This document shows, one piece after another, positions 1 through 6,310 of a stretch of 15,461 nt of DNA. The DNA comes from an uncultured Bacteroides sp. Its GTDB lineage: Bacteria; Bacteroidota; Bacteroidia; Bacteroidales; Bacteroidaceae. The stretch spans positions 12,346 through 27,806 of the forward strand of contig NZ_CAJUHF010000029.1 of assembly GCF_910585845.1 (NCBI RefSeq), read 5' to 3'. A program made the translations under genes and the position numbers. Each line of letters opens with the position of its first letter. Position 1 is the first letter of the stretch. The notes beneath the pieces were generated by a model, which was not told the DNA's origin, searched no databases, and saw nothing but the letters and a program-made list of their open reading frames with translations.

Positions 1-27
1 AAATCTAATACTATGAAAAACACATTG

Positions 28-58
28 CAAAGGTACGCATTTTTGGTAAACCTGCAAA
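28..58 (-). promoter_or_regulatory. Bacteroides-type promoter firing leftward out of the window
   Basis: Read on the minus strand, TTTG (58-55) is followed after 19 bases by TACCTTTG (35-28). This matches the Bacteroidetes primary sigma factor consensus (TTTG near -33, TAnnTTTG near -7) with normal spacing. Transcription would start near position 20 and run off the left edge, so the gene served lies outside the window. The first 27 bases have no open frame of useful length on this strand. The promoter lies downstream of uvrB on the same strand, so the next gene probably has its own transcript. Confidence 0.5.
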
Positions 59-200
59 TTATCCAAAGAAAAAGGCATATTTTATAACATCTATTAGTAA
101 AATCTCCCTATTTTCTACCTATTTTAAGAATTTTACTCCCATAGATATGAGAAAACCTCCCCGCAGAATTACTTTTCTTTCATGCCCTTTTCTGTTCTCC

Positions 201-234
201 CAATGGTCAATTATCAATGGTCAATTATCAATTG
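201..234. repeat. 14-bp direct repeat (2.4 copies) just after uvrB
   Basis: The unit CAATGGTCAATTAT occurs at 201-214 and 215-228 and is followed by a partial copy, CAATTG, at 229-234. It begins 8 bases beyond the uvrB stop codon and falls in the 3' untranslated part of its transcript. From 1 to 241 I see no gene. The stretch holds only this repeat, the leftward promoter at 28-58 and A/T-rich sequence without a clear terminator hairpin. Confidence 0.7.
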
Positions 235-241
235 CCACAAG

Positions 242-2305
242 TCAATTGCCTTCCGGTTGTTTCTCCTTCAACTGGTCTTCCAGCTTCAGCAATTCGTCGC
301 GATACTGCGCTGCCTCGATGAAATCGAGTTTCTTGGCAGCCTCCTGCATCAGCTTCCGTGTACGCTCAATACTCTTCTCCAGTTGCGGACGCGACATGTA
401 CTGCACGATAGGATCGGCGGCAACGTGGGTACTCTTCTCCTGTTCGATGTAGGGGCGGGGAGCGGTGACTGATTCTTTGCCGGCAGGGGCAGACTCCGGT
501 GCGGCATTGGCGGCGAACACATTGGCACTCTTTGCTTTCTGTATTTGCTGCGGCGTGATGCCGTGTTCTTCGTTGTATTTCAGTTGTTTCTCGCGGCGAC
601 GGTTGGTTTCGTCGATGGTCAGCTGCATGCTCTCGGTGATGCGGTCGGCATACATGATAACTGTGCCGTGCACGTTTCGAGCCGCACGTCCGGCGGTCTG
701 CGTCAGCGAGCGATGGGAACGCAAGAAACCCTCCTTGTCCGCATCCAGAATGGCCACGAGCGACACTTCGGGCAGGTCCAGACCTTCGCGCAACAGGTTG
801 ACACCGATCAAGACATCGTATATGCCCTCCCGCAAATCGCCCATGATCTTCACGCGCTCCAACGTATCTACGTCGCTGTGGATGTAGTTGCATCTCACGT
901 TGTTGTTCAGCAGATATTCCGTCAGCTCTTCGGCCATCCGTTTGGTCAGGGTGGTGACGAGCGTGCGCTCCTGGCGTTCGATGCGGACCTGTATCTCCTC
1001 CATCAGGTCGTCTATCTGGTTCTCGCTGGGGCGCACCTCTATGATCGGGTCCAGCAGTCCGGTGGGACGGATCACCTGCTCCACAATAATGCCTTCCGAC
1101 TGAATCAGCTCGTAGTCCGCGGGCGTTGCGCTGACGTAGATCACCTGTCTCGCCATCTCCTCAAATTCGTCGAACTTCAGCGGACGATTGTCCATCGCCG
1201 CCGGAAGACGGAAGCCGTACTCCACGAGGTTGACTTTACGGGCACGGTCGCCGCCGTACATCGCCCGCAACTGCGGCACGCTCACGTGGCTTTCATCTAT
1301 AATAATAAGGAAATCCTCCGGAAAGAAGTCCAGCAGGCAGTAGGGGCGAGTGCCAGCGGCACGCCCGTCAAAGTAGCGCGAATAGTTTTCTATGCCGGAG
1401 CAGTGCCCCAATTCGCGTATCATCTCCATATCATACGTCACCCGTTCTTGCAGGCGCTTCGCCTCAAACATTCTGCCCTGCTCCTCGAACCATTGCACCT
1501 GCTTGTGCAAGTCGTCTTCTATCTCGTGGATGGCACGTAGCGTCGCCTCCTTGGTGGTCATGAAGAGGTTGGCGGGATAGATTTTGTAAGCATCGAAGCG
1601 GGCTATGCTTACTCCGCTGACCGGATCCACTTCCTCGATGCTGTCCACCTCGTCTCCCCAGAAGATGATGCGCAGCAGGTTGTCCGCATAGGCAAGGTAA
1701 ATGTCTACCGTATCTCCCTTTACGCGGAAGTTGCCGCGGTTCAAATCGAGGTCATTGCGCACGTATAGACTGTCCACCAGGCGGCGCAGGAAGACGTTAC
1801 GGCTGAATGCCTTGCCCTGCTGCACTTCGATCACGTTGTCGTAGAAGTCCGACGGGTTTCCCATACCATATATGCACGACACGGAAGAAACGACCACCAC
1901 ATCCTTCCGACCCGAAAGCAGCGAAGAGGTAGCTGCCAGACGCAGCTTGTCTATCTCGTCGTTGATGGCAAGGTCTTTCTCTATGTATGTGTCGGAAGCG
2001 GGAAGATAGGCTTCCGGCTGATAGTAGTCGTAGTAGGAGACATAATACTCTACGGCATTGTTGGGAAAGAAGCTTTTGAACTCGCTGTAGAGCTGGGCGG
2101 CGAGTGTCTTGTTATGGCTCAATACTAAAGTGGGCTTGTTGATGTTGGCTATGACGTTGGCTATGGTGAACGTTTTCCCCGAGCCGGTGACCCCAAGCAG
2201 GGTCTGCGCATGGACACCCTGCTGCACTCCTTCCGTGAGTTGGGCGATAGCTTCCGGCTGGTCGCCGGTCGGCTGATAGGCGGATGTTAATTCAAATCTA
2301 TTCAT
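242..2305 (-). CDS. uvrB: UvrABC system protein B (excinuclease helicase subunit)
   Basis: UvrB is the damage-verifying, ATP-dependent subunit of cytoplasmic nucleotide excision repair. UvrA loads it at lesions, and it then recruits UvrC. The 687-residue product is close to the usual family length of about 670. Visible motifs in order: Walker A GVTGSGKT (38-45); the aromatic beta-hairpin YYDYYQPEAYLP (91-102) that inserts between DNA strands; helicase motif II DESH (337-340); the VSATPADYE segment (391-399); motif VI QTAGRAARN (536-544); and a C-terminal UVR domain (about 641-676) that contacts UvrA or UvrC. A low-complexity Ala/Pro-rich linker (about 592-635) precedes the UVR domain. The ATG at 2305 is the only start that keeps the standard N-terminus. 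The gene is divergent from paaK. A weak promoter candidate (TATCTTCG on the minus strand, about 2390) has a poor -33 element. Confidence 0.98.
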   Translation of the reverse strand: MNRFELTSAYQPTGDQPEAIAQLTEGVQQGVHAQTLLGVTGSGKTFTIANVIANINKPTLVLSHNKTLAAQLYSEFKSFFPNNAVEYYVSYYDYYQPEAYLPASDTYIEKDLAINDEIDKLRLAATSSLLSGRKDVVVVSSVSCIYGMGNPSDFYDNVIEVQQGKAFSRNVFLRRLVDSLYVRNDLDLNRGNFRVKGDTVDIYLAYADNLLRIIFWGDEVDSIEEVDPVSGVSIARFDAYKIYPANLFMTTKEATLRAIHEIEDDLHKQVQWFEEQGRMFEAKRLQERVTYDMEMIRELGHCSGIENYSRYFDGRAAGTRPYCLLDFFPEDFLIIIDESHVSVPQLRAMYGGDRARKVNLVEYGFRLPAAMDNRPLKFDEFEEMARQVIYVSATPADYELIQSEGIIVEQVIRPTGLLDPIIEVRPSENQIDDLMEEIQVRIERQERTLVTTLTKRMAEELTEYLLNNNVRCNYIHSDVDTLERVKIMGDLREGIYDVLIGVNLLREGLDLPEVSLVAILDADKEGFLRSHRSLTQTAGRAARNVHGTVIMYADRITESMQLTIDETNRRREKQLKYNEEHGITPQQIQKAKSANVFAANAAPESAPAGKESVTAPRPYIEQEKSTHVAADPIVQYMSRPQLEKSIERTRKLMQEAAKKLDFIEAAQYRDELLKLEDQLKEKQPEGN

Positions 2306-2412
2306 TTTCTTTCCTTAAAGGACGGCAATATTCGGGAAAATACTTGAGATAAACAAAATTTTTTTATTTCTTTGCCACTTAAAAGCGAAGATAGGCTGCA
2401 CCTCGGCATAAA

Positions 2413-2430
2413 AAATGAACGAGTTCATTT
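2413..2430. promoter_or_regulatory. Perfect dyad in the uvrB-paaK divergent gap (putative operator)
   Basis: AAATGAAC and GTTCATTT form 8-bp perfect inverted arms separated by GA. The dyad ends 14 bases before the paaK promoter element (2445-2461) and lies about 110 bases upstream of the uvrB start. That placement suits a dimeric regulator of paaK, and possibly of uvrB as well. It resembles the GAAC/GTTC half-sites of Gram-positive LexA boxes, but the spacer is 2 rather than 4 bases, so I do not call it an SOS box. The regulator is unknown. Confidence 0.4.
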
Positions 2431-2444
2431 AATTCTGCTTCCGG

Positions 2445-2461
2445 TTGGCACTACCTTTGCA
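2445..2461 (+). promoter_or_regulatory. paaK promoter: sigma-54-like -24/-12 overlapping a housekeeping -7 box
   Basis: The sequence TTGGCACTACCTTTGCA fits the sigma-54 consensus, with GG at 2447-2448 and GC at 2459-2460 exactly 10 bases apart. The same bases contain TACCTTTG (2452-2459), a perfect Bacteroides -7 box. Its -33 partner is poor: TTTA rather than TTTG, 20 bases upstream. Either reading places the transcript start within about 35-45 bases of the paaK ATG at 2507. Sequence alone cannot decide between them. Confidence 0.55.
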
Positions 2462-2506
2462 TGGAATATATAGAAATAACAACCATTAATGTAATACAAC
2501 GAAAGC

Positions 2507-3805
2507 ATGATCTGGAACGAAAGTATCGAATGTATGGATCGCGAAAGCCTTCGCAAGATCCAAAGTATCCGCCTGAAGAAAATAGTGGAGCACGTTTATC
2601 ACAACACTCCCTTCTACCGCAAAAAGATGCAAGAAATGGGTGTCACTCCGGACGACATCAACAGCATAGACGACATCGTGAAGCTGCCTTTCACGACTAA
2701 GTACGACCTGCGAGACAACTATCCCTTCGGGCTTTGTGCCGTCCCCATGAGTCAGATTGTGCGCATCCATGCTTCATCGGGCACGACCGGCAAGCCTACG
2801 GTCGTGGGATATACGCGCAAGGACCTCTCTGCATGGACCGAATGCCTGTCGCGTGCCTTCACGGCATACGGAGCAGGCAGTTCCGACTTCTTCCACATCT
2901 CCTACGGGTACGGCCTGTTCACCGGCGGATTGGGTGCGCATGCCGGAGCTGAGAATATCGGTGCTTCCGTCATCCCGATGTCAAGCGGCAACACGGAGAA
3001 GCAAATCACCCTGATGCATGATTTCGGTTCCACGGTGCTCTGCTGTACGCCTTCCTACGCGCTCTATCTGGCAGATGCCATCAAGGATTCCGGCCTGCCC
3101 CGCGACGAATTTAAACTGAAGATAGGTGCTTTCGGAGCAGAACCCTGGACGGAAAACATGCGCCATGAGATAGAAGAAAAACTGGGCATCAAGGCATACG
3201 ATATCTACGGTCTGAGCGAGATTGCCGGTCCCGGCGTCGGCTACGAGTGCGAATGCCAGAAGGGCACCCATCTCAACGAAGATCATTTCTTCCCCGAAAT
3301 CATCAACCCGCATACACTGGAACCTGTGGCTCTGGGCGAGACGGGCGAACTTGTCTTCACCCATCTGACCAAGGAGGGAATGCCGCTCTTGCGCTACCGT
3401 ACGAAAGACCTTACCGCACTGCACTACGACAAATGCCCGTGCGGCCGTACGCTGGTGCGCATGGACCGAATCCTCGGACGCAGCGATGACATGCTCATCA
3501 TCCGCGGTGTCAACGTGTTCCCCACCCAGATAGAGTCCGTCATTTTGGAGTTGCCTGAATTTGAGCCGCATTATCTCCTGCTGGTCGACCGCAAGAACAA
3601 CACCGACACCATGGAACTGCAAGTGGAAGTGCGCCCGGAATACTACTCGGACGAAATCAACCGGATGCTTGCTCTGAAGAAGAAGCTCATGGGGCGTCTG
3701 CAAAGCGTGCTTGGACTGGGAGTGGATGTCCGGTTGGTCGAACCGCGCAGCATCGAACGCAGCGTGGGCAAGGCAAAACGCGTGATAGACAATCGCAAAC
3801 TCTAA
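2507..3805 (+). CDS. paaK: Phenylacetate-CoA ligase (arylacetate-CoA ligase, PaaK family)
   Basis: This is an adenylate-forming ligase expected to join phenylacetate or a related aryl acid to coenzyme A, with ATP going to AMP, in the cytoplasm. The 432-residue length is typical of PaaK. Motifs seen: the phosphate-binding loop SSGTTGKP (90-97), YGLSEIAGPG (234-243), RYRTKDL (296-302), GRSDDMLIIRGVNVFP (324-339), a C-terminal AMP-binding lid domain (about 340-432), and a Lys-rich end with GKAKRV. Cysteines C248, C250, C310 and C312 could form the zinc site seen in some PaaK proteins. The ATG at 2507 gives the MIWNESIECMDR start usual for the family. It is followed after 52 bases by an ACT-domain gene. 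No ring-cleavage paa genes are present, so this is probably not an aerobic degradation locus. The exact aryl substrate is inferred only. Confidence 0.93.
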   Translation: MIWNESIECMDRESLRKIQSIRLKKIVEHVYHNTPFYRKKMQEMGVTPDDINSIDDIVKLPFTTKYDLRDNYPFGLCAVPMSQIVRIHASSGTTGKPTVVGYTRKDLSAWTECLSRAFTAYGAGSSDFFHISYGYGLFTGGLGAHAGAENIGASVIPMSSGNTEKQITLMHDFGSTVLCCTPSYALYLADAIKDSGLPRDEFKLKIGAFGAEPWTENMRHEIEEKLGIKAYDIYGLSEIAGPGVGYECECQKGTHLNEDHFFPEIINPHTLEPVALGETGELVFTHLTKEGMPLLRYRTKDLTALHYDKCPCGRTLVRMDRILGRSDDMLIIRGVNVFPTQIESVILELPEFEPHYLLLVDRKNNTDTMELQVEVRPEYYSDEINRMLALKKKLMGRLQSVLGLGVDVRLVEPRSIERSVGKAKRVIDNRKL

Positions 3806-3857
3806 CGAGAGAGAGTGAAATCCCTCACCTTATATTTTACACTTTAAACTTATACGT

Positions 3858-4283
3858 ATGGTAGCAAAACAACTTTCTATTTTCCTGGAGAATAAGTCCG
3901 GCCGTCTGACCGAAGTGACCGAAGTGCTTGCAAAGGAAGGTGTCAATCTTTCTGCTCTCTGTATAGCCGAGAATGCCGACTTCGGTATTCTTCGAGGCAT
4001 TGTGTCCGAACCGGATAAGGCATATAAGGCTTTAAAGGAGAACCATTTTGCCGTAAACGTAACCGACGTGGTAGGCATCAGCTGCCCCAACATTCCGGGC
4101 TCGCTTTCCAAAGTGCTGCGTTTCTTGTCCGATGAAGGCGTTTTCATCGAATACATGTATTCGTTTGCCAACGGCAACTCGGCAAATGTCATCATCCGCC
4201 CCAACGACATGGAAAACTGTATCCGTGTGCTGACAGAGAAAAAGGTAGACCTGCTTGCGGCAAGCGAGCTGTATAAATTATAA
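3858..4283 (+). CDS. Tandem ACT-domain amino-acid-binding protein
   Basis: The product has 141 residues and is made almost entirely of two ACT domains (about 1-70 and 71-141). Each starts with the usual beta-strand, then a loop with the ligand-pocket glycine: ENKSGRLTEV near residue 15 and CPNIPGSLSKV near residue 80. ACT domains bind small ligands, often amino acids, and act as sensors. There is no catalytic domain and no DNA-binding helix-turn-helix. Its placement directly after paaK is a pairing I recall from Bacteroidetes and other anaerobes. It suggests the protein senses an aromatic amino acid or a product and tunes arylacetate metabolism. It is probably cotranscribed with paaK, since the 52-base gap has no convincing promoter. 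The ligand is unknown. Confidence 0.85.
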   Translation: MVAKQLSIFLENKSGRLTEVTEVLAKEGVNLSALCIAENADFGILRGIVSEPDKAYKALKENHFAVNVTDVVGISCPNIPGSLSKVLRFLSDEGVFIEYMYSFANGNSANVIIRPNDMENCIRVLTEKKVDLLAASELYKL

Positions 4284-4291
4284 TGACGCCT

Positions 4292-4333
4292 CTCCGGTTA
4301 CCAGCCATTCCGATTCAGCGTGAGTAACGGGAG
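4292..4333 (+). terminator. Imperfect hairpin after the ACT gene, possible terminator
   Basis: CTCCGGTTAC (4292-4301) pairs with GTAACGGGAG (4324-4333) at 9 of 10 positions around a 22-base loop. A T-rich run (4334-4358) follows. It starts 9 bases after the ACT-gene stop, where a terminator for the paaK unit would be expected. The large loop makes this a moderate call. Confidence 0.35.
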
Positions 4334-4366
4334 CTTTGTTGTTCATTTTCTGGTTTTTGAAAAATT

Positions 4367-4410
4367 AAGGTTCGTATCGTTGCTTTATTCGATACGAACC
4401 TTTATCTTTG
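4367..4410 (+). promoter_or_regulatory. bamD promoter embedded in a perfect 13-bp stem-loop
   Basis: AAGGTTCGTATCG (4367-4379) and CGATACGAACCTT (4390-4402) form a perfect 13-bp stem with a 10-base loop. The -33 element TTG (4380-4382) lies in the loop, and the -7 box TATCTTTG (4403-4410) begins right after the stem, at a spacing of 20. The dyad therefore fills the space between the promoter elements. As RNA made from upstream it could act as a terminator, with T-rich sequence following. As DNA it could be an operator. The bamD ATG lies 22 bases downstream of the -7 box. Confidence 0.65.
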
Positions 4411-4432
4411 CGCATTATTTGAAAAGCTAAGA

Positions 4433-5248
4433 ATGAAGAAGAAAATCTTAATAACTTTGCTTGCAGCGGCATCGTTCTCCTCGTGTGGAGAGTACAATAA
4501 ACTGCTGAAAAGCACCGACTACGAGTATAAGTATGAGGCAGCAAAGAATTACTTCGCAAAAGGGCAGTACAATCGTGCGGCAACGTTGCTTAATGAGCTG
4601 ATTGCTATCCTCAAAGGCACGGACAAGGCGGAGGAATCCCTCTACATGCTGGGCATGAGCTATTATAATCAGAAAGATTATCAGACGGCTGCCCAGACTT
4701 TCATTCAATATTATAATGTATATCCCCGGGGAACATTCACCGAACTGGCGCGTTTCCATGCCGGAAAAGCCCTGTTCCTGGACACTCCGGAACCCCGTCT
4801 CGACCAGTCCGGGACGTATAGTGCCATTCAGCAATTGCAGTTGTTCATGGAGTACTTTCCTCAGAGCCTGAAGAAAGAAGAGGCTCAGGACATGATATTC
4901 AAGTTGCAGGACAAGCTGGTGATGAAAGAATATCTTTCGGCAAAGCTGTATTACAACTTGGGCAACTATATGGGCAACAACTATCAGTCTTGTGTGATTA
5001 CGGCACAGAACGCTTTGAAAGACTACCCTTATACGAATCTTCGCGAGGATCTGTCTATCCTGATACTGCGTGCCAAGTATGAAATGGCCATTTATAGTGT
5101 GGAAGACAAACGGGCAGAGCGTTATCGCGAGACGGTAGACGAGTATTATGCCTTCAAGAATGAGTTCCCTGAAAGCAAGTACATGAAGGAAGCCGATAAG
5201 ATATTCAAAGATTCGGAGAAGGTATTGAACGGTGACGAACAGATTTAG
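4433..5248 (+). CDS. bamD: Outer-membrane assembly lipoprotein BamD
   Basis: BamD is the essential lipoprotein partner of BamA in the complex that inserts beta-barrel proteins into the outer membrane. The 271-residue product starts with a lipoprotein signal, MKKKILITLLAAASFSSC, with the acylated cysteine at residue 18. After that come tetratricopeptide-like helices: residues near 30-70 (YEAAKNYFAKGQYNRAATLL), near 78-110 (the SYYNQKDYQTAAQTFIQYY region) and further pairs to about 265. The spacing and the YPRGTFTELARF segment are typical of BamD/YfiO. It heads a rightward run and is followed after 22 bases by the rpoZ-like gene, so the two are probably cotranscribed from the promoter at 4380-4410. 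Confidence 0.93.
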   Translation: MKKKILITLLAAASFSSCGEYNKLLKSTDYEYKYEAAKNYFAKGQYNRAATLLNELIAILKGTDKAEESLYMLGMSYYNQKDYQTAAQTFIQYYNVYPRGTFTELARFHAGKALFLDTPEPRLDQSGTYSAIQQLQLFMEYFPQSLKKEEAQDMIFKLQDKLVMKEYLSAKLYYNLGNYMGNNYQSCVITAQNALKDYPYTNLREDLSILILRAKYEMAIYSVEDKRAERYRETVDEYYAFKNEFPESKYMKEADKIFKDSEKVLNGDEQI

Positions 5249-5270
5249 GATAATATTAACTTAGATATTT

Positions 5271-5606
5271 ATGGATTATAAGAAAACAAATGCTCCCAGC
5301 ACCACGGTTACGCGTGACATGATGGAGTTGTGTGCAGATACCGGTAATGTGTATGAAACCGTATCTATTATAGGTAAGCGTGCCAACCAGATCAGTGTGG
5401 AAATCAAGAACGACCTTTCCAAGAAACTGGCAGAGTTTGCTTCTTACAATGACAACTTGGAAGAAGTATTCGAGAACCGGGAACAAATTGAAATCTCACG
5501 TTATTATGAGAAATTGCCGAAACCGACGTTGATCGCAACGCAGGAGTACAAGGAAGAAAAGATCTATTATCGTAACCCGGCAAAGGAGAAAGAAAAATTA
5601 CAGTAA
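5271..5606 (+). CDS. rpoZ: DNA-directed RNA polymerase omega subunit (RpoZ/Rpb6-like)
   Basis: The 111-residue protein matches the Bacteroidetes form of the omega subunit, which helps fold and hold the beta-prime subunit of RNA polymerase. The VYETVSIIGKRANQIS segment (about 28-43) corresponds to the conserved omega/Rpb6 helix containing the KRA(N/R)Q-like core. The C-terminal third is charged (EYKEEKIYYRNPAKEKEK) and is specific to this phylum. Omega proteins in this group differ from the E. coli protein, so the call rests on this core, the length and the typical position after bamD. The start lies 22 bases after the bamD stop. A long hairpin follows the stop codon. Confidence 0.82.
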   Translation: MDYKKTNAPSTTVTRDMMELCADTGNVYETVSIIGKRANQISVEIKNDLSKKLAEFASYNDNLEEVFENREQIEISRYYEKLPKPTLIATQEYKEEKIYYRNPAKEKEKLQ

Positions 5607-5617
5607 ATGAAATTGCC

Positions 5618-5704
5618 ATAAAGAGGGTGTGTCCACCTACCGGATAGCACACAGGTAACAGCGTTATCTGTGTGCCATAAGGGAGGATGACACATTCTCT
5701 TTAT
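5618..5704 (+). other. Long nested hairpin between rpoZ and the DUF4293 gene
   Basis: The outer arms are ATAAAGAGGGTGTGTC (5618-5633) and its complement at 5689-5704, 16 bp with two G-U pairs. The inner arms are GCACACAGGTAAC (5647-5659) and GTTATCTGTGTGC (5663-5675), 13 bp with one G-U pair and a 3-base AGC loop. The right arm runs into TTATTGTTTT, so intrinsic termination or attenuation between the two genes is plausible. It could equally be a copy of a dispersed palindromic element. It fills most of the 121-base intergenic gap. Confidence 0.75.
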
Positions 5705-5727
5705 TGTTTTAGTCAAAAAGAAGAAGT

Positions 5728-6195
5728 ATGATACAACGAATTCAATCTGTTTATCTATTGATTGTGACAGGGCTGCTGGTAGCAGCAATGTGTTTGCCTA
5801 TGGGACGTTTTGTCGCTATGGACGGAGTAACCGAATATGCTTTCAAGCCATTGGGAGTAGCATTGGCGGACAATGCGTTCCAGTCTACCTGGGGATTGTT
5901 CGGAATCTTGTTTTTAAGTGCGGTGGTAGCTTTCTGCACTATTTTCCTGTTCCGCAACCGGATGTTGCAGGTACGTATGACGGTGTTCAACAGTATTCTT
6001 CTGATCGGATACTATGTTGCGTTTTTTGTCTTTATGTATATGCTGAAGAGTGATATGGACACCATGTCTTTCCAGTTGAATTGGAGCCTCTGCCTGCCTG
6101 CGGTCTCTATCATATTGAATTACCTTGCTTTCCGTGCCATCTACCGTGACGAATTGATGGTGAAGGCTGCCGATAGTTTCAGACTGCGGAAATAA
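5728..6195 (+). CDS. DUF4293 family four-helix membrane protein
   Basis: The 155-residue protein has the MIQRIQSVYLL start and four-helix layout of the Bacteroidetes-specific DUF4293 family, whose function is unknown. Membrane segments are visible at about residues 7-27, 50-73, 84-105 and 117-138. Short charged loops separate them, and the end is basic (SFRLRK). No catalytic motif is visible. It sits between rpoZ and proS, separated from rpoZ by the long hairpin at 5618-5704, so its transcription may be partly uncoupled from bamD-rpoZ. Confidence 0.85.
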   Translation: MIQRIQSVYLLIVTGLLVAAMCLPMGRFVAMDGVTEYAFKPLGVALADNAFQSTWGLFGILFLSAVVAFCTIFLFRNRMLQVRMTVFNSILLIGYYVAFFVFMYMLKSDMDTMSFQLNWSLCLPAVSIILNYLAFRAIYRDELMVKAADSFRLRK

Positions 6196-6255
6196 GACGG
6201 AACATCTCTTTTTTAAATAGTCTGCTTATAGGCATGCTTTTCACGTAAAATTTTG

Positions 6256-6263
6256 TATTTTTG
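6256..6263 (+). promoter_or_regulatory. Probable -7 box for proS
   Basis: TATTTTTG matches the Bacteroides -7 consensus TAnnTTTG and lies 47 bases before the proS ATG. I see no clear TTTG at the expected -33 distance, so the strength is uncertain. The A-rich leader before the ATG (TTTTAAAAACGAAATAAA) is typical of Bacteroides translation starts. Confidence 0.4.
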
Positions 6264-6310
6264 CCGACTGTTTAATAGATATATCCGAAAAATTTTAAAA
6301 ACGAAATAAA

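Noticed and set aside
2413..2430. SOS (LexA) box for uvrB
   Set aside because: The half-sites resemble GAAC/GTTC, but the spacer is 2 bases rather than 4, and the dyad lies closer to the paaK promoter. There is no evidence of LexA binding.
4278..4346. 22-codon minus-strand frame (MNNKAPVTHAESEWLV start) after the ACT gene
   Set aside because: It is short, has no promoter that fits, and lies mostly within the hairpin at 4292-4333. I cannot support it as a gene.
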